64,000 nucleotides of DNA, taken from Promicromonospora sp. MEB111. GTDB taxonomy: Bacteria > Actinomycetota > Actinomycetes > Actinomycetales > Cellulomonadaceae. The position numbers and the translations under genes are program-made. The notes beneath the pieces were generated by a model. It made no database searches. It was not told where the DNA came from and saw only the letters and a program-made list of their open reading frames with translations. This document shows positions 36,598-44,852 of the stretch, one piece after another (position 1 is the first letter of the stretch; each line of letters starts with the position of its first letter). The DNA lies in assembly GCF_030209445.1 (NCBI RefSeq), contig NZ_JARVSD010000008.1:124001-188000 (forward strand), in the 5' to 3' direction.

Positions 36598-37653
36598 TCA
36601 CTGCCGCGGGGCGGCCGTCGAGCGGCGCTCGACGAGCGACGTGGCCAGCTCGGTGCGCAGCGACGGACGCAGCTCGTTGCGGGACATCTCGATGACGATG
36701 CGCGTCGCCTCGCGTCCCATCTCGAGGAGGGGCTGGCGCACGGTGGTCAGGTGCGGCGTGACCCACTGGCACAGCTCGACGTCGTCGAACCCGATGACGG
36801 ACACGTCCGCCGGCACCGAGAGCCCGAGCTCCTCGGCGGCGAGGTAGACGCCGTAGGCCTGCTCGTCCGAGCCGGAGACGACGGCGGTCGGGCGGTCCGG
36901 GAGCGACAGCAGCTCGTGGCCGTGCTCGCGGCCACCGCCGACCAGCGAGTCGCCGTGGCGGACCAGCAGCTCGTCCACGGGCAGGCCGTGCCGCTGCAGT
37001 GCGCTGCGGTACCCGTCGAGACGGTCGCGGTGCGCCTCCTCGTCCATCGGTCCGGTGATCACCGCGATGCGGGTGTGGCCCAGCGCGATGAGGTGCTCCG
37101 TCGCGTCGCGCCCGCCGGCCCAGTTCGTGGCGGCGACCGTCGGGAGCGACGGGGGAGCGGCGCCGATCGGGTCCACCAGCACCACGGGCATGCGGAGGCG
37201 GGACAGCTCGGTCTCGACCGACTCCTGGACGTGCGCCGCCACCAGGACGACCCCCTCCGAGCCGCGCTCGGCGAGGTGGTCGACCCACGCCGCGGTGCCG
37301 AACGAGTCGCCGCTGGCGGTGGTGAGCACCAGGTCGAGGCCGAGCCGGGCGGCCTCCGTCTGGGCGCCGCGCAGCAGCGTCGTGGCCCACTGGGTGTCGA
37401 GGGTCTCGATCACGAAGTCGACGAGCCCGCTCCCGGCGCCCGGGTGCGGGCGGCGCTGCTCGTAGCCTCGCTCGGCGAGCACCTCCTCCACCTGGCGGCG
37501 CGTGGCCGCGGAGACTCCCGGCCGGCCGTTGAGGACCTTCGAGACCGTCGGGGCCGAGACCCCGGCGGCCTCGGCGACCTCGGCGATCGTGACACCGCCG
37601 CGGCGCTCCCTCTTTCCCGCGCCGGCCTCGGGCCTCGTGGCCGTCCCTGTCAT
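36598..37653 (-). CDS. LacI-family transcriptional regulator
   Basis: A 351-residue LacI/GalR repressor. The N-terminal HTH is VTIAEVAEAAGVSAPTVSKV with hinge helix region AERGYEQR, followed by a periplasmic-binding-like sugar domain (LVLTTASGDS, GHTRIAVITGP, SVIGFDDVELCQW). GAGGAGGGG precedes ATG 37653. It lies upstream of the GH10 gene on the same strand and diverges from the sugar ABC operon. It probably represses both units through GAAA(G/C)TTTC boxes and is relieved by an imported sugar. Confidence 0.93.
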   Translation of the reverse strand: MTGTATRPEAGAGKRERRGGVTIAEVAEAAGVSAPTVSKVLNGRPGVSAATRRQVEEVLAERGYEQRRPHPGAGSGLVDFVIETLDTQWATTLLRGAQTEAARLGLDLVLTTASGDSFGTAAWVDHLAERGSEGVVLVAAHVQESVETELSRLRMPVVLVDPIGAAPPSLPTVAATNWAGGRDATEHLIALGHTRIAVITGPMDEEAHRDRLDGYRSALQRHGLPVDELLVRHGDSLVGGGREHGHELLSLPDRPTAVVSGSDEQAYGVYLAAEELGLSVPADVSVIGFDDVELCQWVTPHLTTVRQPLLEMGREATRIVIEMSRNELRPSLRTELATSLVERRSTAAPRQ

Positions 37654-37695
37654 CTCGCGCCCCTCCTCGGTGTCGAACAGCGTGCACGACGGGTG

Positions 37696-37725
37696 TTGAC
37701 GCCGTCGTGGCACGGACTCTATCGT
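37696..37725 (+). promoter_or_regulatory. promoter of the first sugar ABC operon
   Basis: TTGACG at 37696-37701 and TATCGT at 37720-37725 are separated by 18 bases, a good match to the housekeeping sigma consensus. The operator at 37734-37758 would cover the start of transcription. Confidence 0.6.
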
Positions 37726-37733
37726 ACCGGCAA

Positions 37734-37758
37734 GCGAAAGTCTTAAAGAAACTTTCGC
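37734..37758. promoter_or_regulatory. LacI-type operator of the first sugar ABC operon
   Basis: GCGAAAGT at 37734-37741 and ACTTTCGC at 37751-37758 form an 8-bp inverted repeat around an AT-rich 9-base centre. The right part contains GAAACTTTC, the same core as the box at the GH10 start. It sits just after the -10 element, a typical repressor position. Confidence 0.6.
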
Positions 37759-37806
37759 GCCTCGCTGGGACCGCAGCGGTCGCGAGGACGAGGAAAGGAT
37801 GCAGAG

Positions 37807-39198
37807 ATGCAGACGTCGAAGAAGACGTTGTCCGGCCGTCGTGTCGGTGCTGTCGCGGCGGTGGCCACGGCGAGCCTCCTCCTGGCGGCGTGCACCCCGA
37901 GCGCGATGGGCGGCCAGAGCGGAGCCGTGAGCGGTGACGCGACCAAGGGCAGCATCACCTGGTGGGGCTGGACGCCGGACGCGAACAACGCGGAGAAGCT
38001 GATCGCGGCCTTCAACGAGGAGTACCCCGACATCGAGGTCGAGTTCGTCTCGAAGCCGATCGACAGCTACGACTCGGTGCTGTCGCCGGCGATCACCTCG
38101 TCGGACGGGCCGGACGTGTTCAACGTCGCGCCGGGCTCGGCGAACGGCGGCGTCGACACCTTCGGGCCCGGGGCGATCGACCTCACCCCCGCGGTCGAGA
38201 AGGCGCTCGGTCCCGACTGGGCGAGCAAGGTCTCCGAGCTCGGTGTCAGCGGCCTGACCGTCGACGACAAGCTGGTCGGGCTTTCGGCCGGCGCCGTCTA
38301 CTCGGGCAACCTGTGGATCAACCAGGGGATCTTCGACGAGTACGGCCTCGAACCCCCGACCGACCTCGCCTCCTGGAAGCAGGTCTGCGACACGCTCGAG
38401 GCGGCCGGCGAGGGCTGCTTCGTCCAGGGCGCCGGACAGTGGGCGTTCGACATGGACACCTTCGAGGCCATCGTCGAGAACATCGAGCCCGGGCTGTACC
38501 AGAAGGCCTCGCTCGGCGAGGCGTCGTACACCGAGGGCGACTCCGGCCAGAAGTTCACGCAGGCGATGGAGACCTGGAAGTCGCTGTTCGACGAGGGGAT
38601 CATGCAGGACGGTGCCGTCGGCCTGCAGCAGTACCCCGACGCGAACAACGAGTTCATGCAGGGCAAGTACGCCATGATCATGATGGGTTCCTGGTACACC
38701 CAGTACGCGGTGAAGGACTCGATGGTCACGGCCATGGAGGCCGCCGGCGTGTCGGACCCGGAGCCGATCACCATCGTCCCCGTGGACTTCCCGGACCTCG
38801 CCGGCACCGGCCAGGTGGGCAACATGTTCGGTGACGCGGACTATGGCCTGGCCGTTTCCGGCCGCTCGGACAACCAGGCGGCGGCCACCACGTTCGTCAC
38901 CTGGCTGTCGACGTCGCAGGCCGGCCAGCAGTCCGTGGCGAACACGCTGAACAACATCCCCGCGCTGCACGGCGTCACCCCCGACTGGGACCAGATCGAC
39001 CTGGTGGACCCGGCCGCGCAGGCAGACGTGCTGTCCGCCTACAGCGAGCAGGCCGCGGCGGCCACGCAGCCGCGCTTCGCGTCCGTCAGCTCCGAGCTCA
39101 ACACGGCCTTCCGCGACGCGCTGGTCGGCGTCGCCGGCGGGGACGTGTCGATCCCGGACGCGCTCCAGACCCTCCAGGGCGTCGTCGACGCGGAGTGA
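37807..39198 (+). CDS. ABC sugar-binding lipoprotein (family 1)
   Basis: A 463-residue extracellular solute-binding protein. The lipoprotein signal peptide reads MQTSKKTLSGRRVGAVAAVA followed by the lipobox LLAAC, with the lipidated Cys near residue 23. The mature protein starts with a flexible Gly/Ser segment and then ITWWGWTPDANNAEKLIAAF, typical of the family 1 sugar-binding fold. Aromatic residues are frequent. It delivers an oligosaccharide to the two following permeases. The upstream promoter and LacI operator suggest substrate induction. Confidence 0.93.
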   Translation: MQTSKKTLSGRRVGAVAAVATASLLLAACTPSAMGGQSGAVSGDATKGSITWWGWTPDANNAEKLIAAFNEEYPDIEVEFVSKPIDSYDSVLSPAITSSDGPDVFNVAPGSANGGVDTFGPGAIDLTPAVEKALGPDWASKVSELGVSGLTVDDKLVGLSAGAVYSGNLWINQGIFDEYGLEPPTDLASWKQVCDTLEAAGEGCFVQGAGQWAFDMDTFEAIVENIEPGLYQKASLGEASYTEGDSGQKFTQAMETWKSLFDEGIMQDGAVGLQQYPDANNEFMQGKYAMIMMGSWYTQYAVKDSMVTAMEAAGVSDPEPITIVPVDFPDLAGTGQVGNMFGDADYGLAVSGRSDNQAAATTFVTWLSTSQAGQQSVANTLNNIPALHGVTPDWDQIDLVDPAAQADVLSAYSEQAAAATQPRFASVSSELNTAFRDALVGVAGGDVSIPDALQTLQGVVDAE

Positions 39199-39307
39199 AC
39201 GACCGGGGTGGGCCGGCCGATCCCTTGCGGGCGGCCCACCCCTTCCTCCCGGCACGAGCCGCCCGTCGCGGCGTCGTCCGACCCTCAACCCACCCGAAGG
39301 ACAAGCA

Positions 39308-40255
39308 ATGAGCCTCAGCGCAACGCTGCCTGACGCCGCGACACCCACCGGAGGCGCGCCGGCGGCGCGGCCCCGCCGCCACGGGCTGAAGCCGACGGCC
39401 AACGGTCTGCCGTGGATCCTGCCCGCGGTCGTCGTAGTGGTCGGGCTGATCTACTTCTCGATCGGCTACACCGGCTACGTCTCCACCCTCGACTGGAACG
39501 GCTTCATCCTCACGGAGCCCACGTTCCTGGGGCTCGCGAACTTCTCCGAGATGTTCGGCGACCCCGTCTTCTGGAAGGCGCTGGAGCACACGGCCGTCTT
39601 CTACGTCGTCACGTTCACCGTGCAGACGGCGCTCGGCTTCACGTTCGCGGCGCTCATGCACTCCCAGGTCTTCCTGCGCGGGGTGTACAAGGTCGTGGTC
39701 TTCGTGCCGACCGTGCTCGCCCCCGCCACGATGGCGCCCGTCTTCCGCCAGATCTTCGACGCCGACGGTCAGCTCAACACGTTCCTGAGGGCCGTCGGGC
39801 TCGACGGTCTCGCGCAGACCTGGCTGGCCGGCGGCACCACGGCGATGGCCGTGGTCATGCTCGCCACGATCTGGCAGTGGACCGGTCTGACCTTCATCCT
39901 CTTCTACGCCGCCATGAGCCAGATCGACACCGAGGTGCTCGAGGCGGCCCGTGTGGACGGCGCCGGCAACCTGCGGACCCTGTGGTCGATCGTGTGGCCG
40001 ATGTGCAGGGGTACCACGGTCGCCCTCGCGACGCTGGGCCTGATCGGGGCCCTGAAGACGTTCGACTGGCCGTACCTCATCACCAAGGGCGGCCCCAACT
40101 ACGCGACCGAGTTCCTGGGCACGTACATCTACCACACGATGCTGTCGGAGAAGCGGTTCGGCTACGCCGCCGCGATCTCGGTCGCCCTCCTGGTTCTCGC
40201 GCTCGCCTGCGGCGTCCTCATGTCGCTGCGCAACCGCCGTGAGGGAAGGGCCTGA
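39308..40255 (+). CDS. sugar ABC transporter permease (MalF-like)
   Basis: A 315-residue membrane protein with six predicted helices. The EAA loop that docks the ATPase reads EVLEAARVDGAGNLRTLWSI near residue 215. The N-terminal 25 residues are cytosolic and basic. GAAGGAC lies upstream of the ATG. The next permease starts 2 bases after its stop. No ATPase gene is in the operon, so it must borrow one, such as an MsiK-type shared ATPase. Confidence 0.93.
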   Translation: MSLSATLPDAATPTGGAPAARPRRHGLKPTANGLPWILPAVVVVVGLIYFSIGYTGYVSTLDWNGFILTEPTFLGLANFSEMFGDPVFWKALEHTAVFYVVTFTVQTALGFTFAALMHSQVFLRGVYKVVVFVPTVLAPATMAPVFRQIFDADGQLNTFLRAVGLDGLAQTWLAGGTTAMAVVMLATIWQWTGLTFILFYAAMSQIDTEVLEAARVDGAGNLRTLWSIVWPMCRGTTVALATLGLIGALKTFDWPYLITKGGPNYATEFLGTYIYHTMLSEKRFGYAAAISVALLVLALACGVLMSLRNRREGRA

Positions 40256-40257
40256 CC

Positions 40258-41046
40258 ATGCTCGTGACACGTTCGCGCACCTCGAGGGTCGTCATCCAGG
40301 TCGTCGTGACCCTGCTGGCGCTGCCGTTCCTCGTGCCGCTGGTGGCGATGGTCCAGGGATCGCTCGGCGGCCGGGGCCTCGGCAACTACGTCAAGGTCTG
40401 GGAGACGGGCGTCCTGCCCACCTACCTGCTCAACTCCGTGCTGATCTCCGTCTTCGCGATCCTCATCGTCTACGCCTGCACCATGCTCGCCGCGTTCGGG
40501 TTCTCCAAGCTGCGCATCGCGGGCAAGGAGGTCTGGTTCTGGGCGCTGCTCCTGGCGCTGACCATGCCCGAGGCGGTGCTGCTGACGCCGCTGTTCGTCA
40601 CCGCGTCGGCCTTCGACATGTACAACCAGCTCGTCGCCGTGATCCTGCCGGTCGCCGCGCTGCAGATCCCGTTCACGGTGCTGCTGGCCCGCAACTTCTA
40701 CGACGGCATCCCCACGGAGATCATGGAGGCCGCCCGCGTCGACGGCGCGAACATCTGGCAGGTCTTCTGGCAGGTCGTCCTGCCGCTCACCCGCCCGATC
40801 GCCGCCGCGATCGTCGTGCTCACGCTCATCTCCGCGTGGAACGCGTACCTGCTGCCGATGCTCATGCTCAACGACCCCGGCCGGCAGGTCCTGACCCTGC
40901 TCCCGTCGTACTTCGTCAGCCAGTACACGAACGACCAGACCGGGGTGCTCGCCGCGGCGGTCATCGCCGCCGTCCCCATGCTCGTCGCCTACCTCGCGCT
41001 CCAGAAGTACTTCGAGCGCGGCCTCGCGGCGGGCGCGCTCAAGTGA
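40258..41046 (+). CDS. sugar ABC transporter permease (MalG-like)
   Basis: A 262-residue partner permease with six helices. The EAA loop is EIMEAARVDGANIWQVFWQV near residue 158. It is slightly shorter than the 270-300 usual for the family, mainly at the periplasmic region after helix 1. It forms the heterodimeric channel with the preceding permease. The SDR gene follows after 32 bases with its own ribosome site, so the transport and enzyme genes probably form one transcript. Confidence 0.93.
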   Translation: MLVTRSRTSRVVIQVVVTLLALPFLVPLVAMVQGSLGGRGLGNYVKVWETGVLPTYLLNSVLISVFAILIVYACTMLAAFGFSKLRIAGKEVWFWALLLALTMPEAVLLTPLFVTASAFDMYNQLVAVILPVAALQIPFTVLLARNFYDGIPTEIMEAARVDGANIWQVFWQVVLPLTRPIAAAIVVLTLISAWNAYLLPMLMLNDPGRQVLTLLPSYFVSQYTNDQTGVLAAAVIAAVPMLVAYLALQKYFERGLAAGALK

Positions 41047-41078
41047 ACACGACTCACGCGAACACGGAGGGAACCCGC

Positions 41079-41822
41079 ATGGGCCTGCTCGAAGGACGGC
41101 TCGCCGTCGTCACCGCGGGGACGGCCGGCATCGGCCTGGCCGTCGCGACCCGCTTCGTCGCGGAGGGGGCGACGGTCGTGGTGACCTCGCCGTCCGCGGC
41201 CTCGGTCGACGCGGCGGTCGCCCGGCTCGGTCCGCGGGCGGTCGGCGTCGTCGGCGACGCGTCCAGCGTCGCGGACCTGGAGCGGCTGGCGGACGCCGTC
41301 GGCCGGCTCGGCCGGAAGGTCGACGTGCTGCACGTCAACGCGGGCCGCGACGTCGAGCCAACGCCGGTGTCCGAGCTGACGCCGGAGAAGTTCGACGCCG
41401 TCGCGGACCTGACCTTCCGGGGCGCGCTCTTCACGGTGCGGGCCCTGGCCGGGCACCTGGCCGACGGCGCGTCGATCGTGCTGACGTCGTCGATCGCGGG
41501 CACCAACGGCGGCCCCGGCCACGCCGTCTACAACGCGAGCAAGGCGGCCGTGCGGTCCCTGGCCCGCACGCTGACGGCCGAGCTCGGCCACCGCGGGATC
41601 CGCGCGAACGCGGTGAGCCCGGGACCGACCCGCACCGCTGGCTTCGACGCGTTCACCGGAGGGTCGGCCGACGTCGAGGCGGCGGTCGTCGCGCAGATCC
41701 CGCTGCGCCGCGTCGGCCGTCCCGAGGAGGTAGCGGCCGCCGTGTGCTTCCTCGCGAGCGACGAGTCGAGCTTCGTCGCGGGCACGGAGCTGACCGTCGA
41801 CGGAGGCATGAGCCAGGTCTGA
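41079..41822 (+). CDS. SDR-family oxidoreductase
   Basis: A 247-residue short-chain dehydrogenase. The coenzyme motif reads TAGTAGIG (Ala in place of the usual Gly, TGxxxGIG), NAG is in HVNAGRDVE, and the catalytic Ser and YNASK follow in LTSSIAG and AVYNASKAA. The ending LTVDGGMSQV is typical. GGAGGG precedes ATG 41079. As first enzyme after a sugar importer it could oxidise a sugar or sugar-derived alcohol to a lactone or ketone. The substrate is unknown. Confidence 0.88.
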   Translation: MGLLEGRLAVVTAGTAGIGLAVATRFVAEGATVVVTSPSAASVDAAVARLGPRAVGVVGDASSVADLERLADAVGRLGRKVDVLHVNAGRDVEPTPVSELTPEKFDAVADLTFRGALFTVRALAGHLADGASIVLTSSIAGTNGGPGHAVYNASKAAVRSLARTLTAELGHRGIRANAVSPGPTRTAGFDAFTGGSADVEAAVVAQIPLRRVGRPEEVAAAVCFLASDESSFVAGTELTVDGGMSQV

Positions 41823-41876
41823 CCCCGGACCCGGACCGATGGACACACCAGACGTACCAACGAAAGGACAGCACGG

Positions 41877-42950
41877 ATGAGCAACCCCGCACGTTTCGCC
41901 GTCATCGGGAGCGGGTGGCGCGCGCAGTTCCACCTGCGCGTGGCCGCCGCCGACCCCGCCCGGCTCGAGGCGGTGGCCGTGATGGCGCGCGACCAGGCCA
42001 AGGCCGACGCGATCCGGTCTCGCTACGGCGTGCCCGGCGTCACCTCGATCGACGACCTCCTCGCCCACGAGCCGGAGTTCGTGGTCGCCGACGTCTCGTG
42101 GCCCGCCATGCCCGGCATCCTCAAGGAGCTGAGCGCGCGCGGCGTCCGGGTGCTGGCCGAGACCCCGCCCGCCCCGGACCTCGCCGGCCTGCGCGACCTG
42201 TGGACGACCATCAAGGACGAGACCCTCGTCCAGGTGGCCGAGCAGTACGTGCTGATGCCCGGCCACGCCGCCCGGCTGGCGGTGATCGCCGGCGGCGCCA
42301 TCGGTACGCCCCAGGCCGTCGAGGTCGCCTCGACACACCTGTACCACGCGACCTCCCTGATCCGCGCGTTCCTCGCGGTGGGGACGGACCGGGCGGTCGT
42401 GTCCGGGCGCTCCTTCGAGACCCGGATGGCCCTGCCGCTCGGGTTCGACGGCTGGAACACCGACCCGCAGCCCGAGGTGCAGACCTCCACCTACGCGACC
42501 CTCGACTTCGGCGACGGGCGCGTCGGCGTGTACGACTTCATGAACATGCAGTGGTGGAACCCGCTGCTGGCCCGCCGCGTCGTGGTGCGCGGCACCCTCG
42601 GCGAGCTGGTCGACGACACCGTGACCTCGTGGGACGGCCACGACCCGGTCACCTCCCGGATCGAGTACCGCCGGACCGGCGTCGACATGAACCTGGAGGG
42701 CAACGAGGTGGTCCACGCCTCGTTCAACGGCACGGTGGTGTGGCGCAACACCTGGGTGGGCACCCGTCTCTCGGAGGACGACCTCGCCGTCGCCGACCAC
42801 CTGGTCGCCGTCGGGGCGTGGGCGCGCGGTGAGGCCGAGGGCCCCTACTCGCTCGCCGCCGCCTGCCAGGACCACGCGCTCGGTCTCGCGATCGAGGAGT
42901 CGGCACGCACGCACCAGGACGTCGTCGTCGAGGGCGAGCCGTGGGCATGA
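41877..42950 (+). CDS. Gfo/Idh/MocA-family oxidoreductase
   Basis: A 357-residue NAD(P)-dependent oxidoreductase. The Rossmann motif is FAVIGSGWRAQFHLRV at the N-terminus. The family's EKP motif is replaced by ETPPAP, so the lysine normally near the active site is missing at that position. The C-terminal beta-sheet domain carries YHATSLIRAFLAVG and GLAIEESARTHQDV. It presumably acts on a sugar or inositol-like substrate brought in by the upstream ABC system. Its stop overlaps the VOC gene by ATGA, indicating coupling. Confidence 0.88.
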   Translation: MSNPARFAVIGSGWRAQFHLRVAAADPARLEAVAVMARDQAKADAIRSRYGVPGVTSIDDLLAHEPEFVVADVSWPAMPGILKELSARGVRVLAETPPAPDLAGLRDLWTTIKDETLVQVAEQYVLMPGHAARLAVIAGGAIGTPQAVEVASTHLYHATSLIRAFLAVGTDRAVVSGRSFETRMALPLGFDGWNTDPQPEVQTSTYATLDFGDGRVGVYDFMNMQWWNPLLARRVVVRGTLGELVDDTVTSWDGHDPVTSRIEYRRTGVDMNLEGNEVVHASFNGTVVWRNTWVGTRLSEDDLAVADHLVAVGAWARGEAEGPYSLAAACQDHALGLAIEESARTHQDVVVEGEPWA

Positions 42951-43399
42951 GCGCCCCGGTGCCCGTGGGCGGGCTGATCCAGGTGGCGCTCGTCGTCGAG
43001 GACATCGAGGCGTCCCTCGACCGGTGGTGCGCCCTGTTCGACATCGAGCGGCCCGAGGTGGTGACGCTGGAACCCAACCCCGACGAGACCTACCGGGGGC
43101 AGCCTGCCGGCTACCGGCTGCGGCTCGCCGTGATCACGGTCCCCGGCAGCCAGGTCGTCATCGAGCTCAACGAGCCCGACGCCAACCCGTCCACGTTCCG
43201 CGAGTTCCTGACCGAGCACGGCGAGGGCGTCCACCATCTCGGCTTCGCCGTCGGTGACGCGCGCGACGCCGTCGTCGGCGACCTGGAGGCAGCGGGCTAC
43301 GCCAAGCGCGTCGAGGCCTACTACCCGGGAGGCTCCTGGACCGTCATGGACACCGAGGCCGCGCTCGGCGTCAACCTCAACCTCAAGCCGCACGCCTGA
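42947..43399 (+). CDS. VOC-family (glyoxalase-fold) protein
   Basis: A 150-residue vicinal-oxygen-chelate protein. It has paired beta-alpha-beta-beta-beta modules: IQVALVVEDIEASLDRWCAL at the start, and EGVHHLGFAV in the second module. The likely metal ligands are the His in HHLGF and Glu residues such as VVIELNEP. The ATG at 42947 overlaps the upstream TGA (ATGA); a GTG two codons earlier is possible. VOC enzymes include epimerases, lyases and dioxygenases. Its place in a sugar-oxidation cassette suggests isomerisation or cleavage of a keto-intermediate, but this is inference. Confidence 0.8.
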   Translation: MSAPVPVGGLIQVALVVEDIEASLDRWCALFDIERPEVVTLEPNPDETYRGQPAGYRLRLAVITVPGSQVVIELNEPDANPSTFREFLTEHGEGVHHLGFAVGDARDAVVGDLEAAGYAKRVEAYYPGGSWTVMDTEAALGVNLNLKPHA

Positions 43400-44250
43400 T
43401 GTTCGTCGACACCCACGTGCACCTCTGGGACCGGCGCGAGCACGACCTCGGGTACGGGTGGCTGGACGGCGACGACTTCCCCTTCGGGGATCTCGTCGCC
43501 GTCCGCACCGCACGCTTCTCGGTACCCGAGCTGCGTGCGGAGGGGCGCCTGGCCGGGCTCACCAAGGTGGTGCACATGAACGCGGCGTCCACCGCCGGGG
43601 ACCCCGTCGCGGAGACCGCCTGGCTCCAGCGGCTGTCCGACGAGACGGGCTGGCCCGACGCCGCCGTCGTGACGTGCGACCTCGCCGCTCCCGACGTCGC
43701 CGCACAGCTCGCCCGGCACCGCGCCCACCCCGTCTTCCGGGGCGTGCGCGAGATGGGGCCCGTCGCACGGTTCGCGGACCCCGCCTTCCGGCGTGGCTAC
43801 GCCGAGCTGGGCCGGGTGGGCGGGCTGTTCTTCCACACCGTCGGCCTCGCGGGCACGGCGGCGGCGCTCGACCTCGTGCGCTCCTGTCCGGAGACGGTGT
43901 TCGTGCTGGACCAGGCGGGCATGCCGCCGGACCGTGGCGTCGACACGTTCGAGGCGTGGAGGGGCATGCTGCGGGGGCTCGCGGCGGAGCCGAACACGCT
44001 CTGCAAGGTCTCCTCGCTCGGTATGGCCGATCCCGTGTGGACCCCGGCCTCGCGCAGGCCCTGGGTGCTCGCACCGATCGAGGCGTTCGGCGCCGACCGG
44101 GTCTTCCTCGGTTCGAACTGGCCGGTCGAGCGGCTGTACTCCAGCTACACCGACGTGGTCGAGGCCTTCCGGCACGCGGTCCGGGACCTCACCCCCGCGG
44201 AGCGGAACGCCGTGCTGGCGGGCACCGCCGAGCGGGTGTTCGGGATCTAG
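43399..44250 (+). CDS. amidohydrolase-superfamily protein (fuconolactonase-like)
   Basis: A 283-residue TIM-barrel hydrolase of the COG3618/Amidohydro_2 group, which includes sugar lactonases such as L-fuconolactonase. HVHLW near the N-terminus is the first metal motif. The later motifs read LDQAGMPPDR and LGSNWPVE, whereas lactonases usually have LDH and SDWP, so one His and one Asp seem replaced by Gln and Asn. The ATG shares a base with the VOC stop (TGATG). It is the last gene of the cassette and may hydrolyse a sugar lactone or act without the usual metal set. Confidence 0.82.
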   Translation: MFVDTHVHLWDRREHDLGYGWLDGDDFPFGDLVAVRTARFSVPELRAEGRLAGLTKVVHMNAASTAGDPVAETAWLQRLSDETGWPDAAVVTCDLAAPDVAAQLARHRAHPVFRGVREMGPVARFADPAFRRGYAELGRVGGLFFHTVGLAGTAAALDLVRSCPETVFVLDQAGMPPDRGVDTFEAWRGMLRGLAAEPNTLCKVSSLGMADPVWTPASRRPWVLAPIEAFGADRVFLGSNWPVERLYSSYTDVVEAFRHAVRDLTPAERNAVLAGTAERVFGI

Positions 44251-44377
44251 CGGGGGCGTTCCAGGGCGCAGGTCAGGGCACCCGCCGGCCGCCGGAACAC
44301 GACCGCGGCGAGATCGGTAGGCTCCGACCGTCACTCGGCCTGCGGGAAGCGCGGGACGACGAACGGGAGAGAGATCC

Positions 44378-44755
44378 ATGGGTACCTGGGGCCCGGGCAA
44401 CTTCGACGACGACACGGCCGCGGACCACCTGTCGCGCCTCACCGACCAGCTCGCCACCGAGGTCGCCGAGGCCATGGCCGGCGACCCGGTGGGGCTGGAG
44501 CCCGACGAGTACTGGGGCGTTGCCGTCCCGGCGAACCTCGAGCTCCTGGCGGTGCTCGCCCGCACGAACTACGTCGGCGTCCTGCTGCCGGAGGTCGCGA
44601 CCCTCGAGACGTGGAAGAGCACGTTCCTGGAGATCTGGGACGGCTCGATCGACGGGCTCGAACCCTCCGAGGCGTTCAAGGAGGCCCGGCGCTCGGTCCT
44701 GGTCCGCACGTTCGACGACCTCGTCGAGCTCAGGAAGGCCGAGGACGCCGGCTGA
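44378..44755 (+). CDS. DUF4259-domain protein
   Basis: A 125-residue protein beginning MGTWGPGNFDDDTAADHL, the diagnostic N-terminus of DUF4259 (MGxWGxGxFxNDxAxD). The family function is unknown. No membrane segment or catalytic motif is visible, and the protein is acidic and probably cytosolic. GGGAGAGAG precedes the ATG. It lies 127 bases after the amidohydrolase and 97 bases before chrA, and nothing ties it to either. Confidence 0.83.
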   Translation: MGTWGPGNFDDDTAADHLSRLTDQLATEVAEAMAGDPVGLEPDEYWGVAVPANLELLAVLARTNYVGVLLPEVATLETWKSTFLEIWDGSIDGLEPSEAFKEARRSVLVRTFDDLVELRKAEDAG

Positions 44756-44852
44756 GCACCGGGCCTATTGTCTGGTAGGCGGCCCGTCCGACAGGTCGGA
44801 CCGGCGAGACACGGCGGGGGACTTGCCGCTGCCGTCCGAGCGCAGGAGAGAC

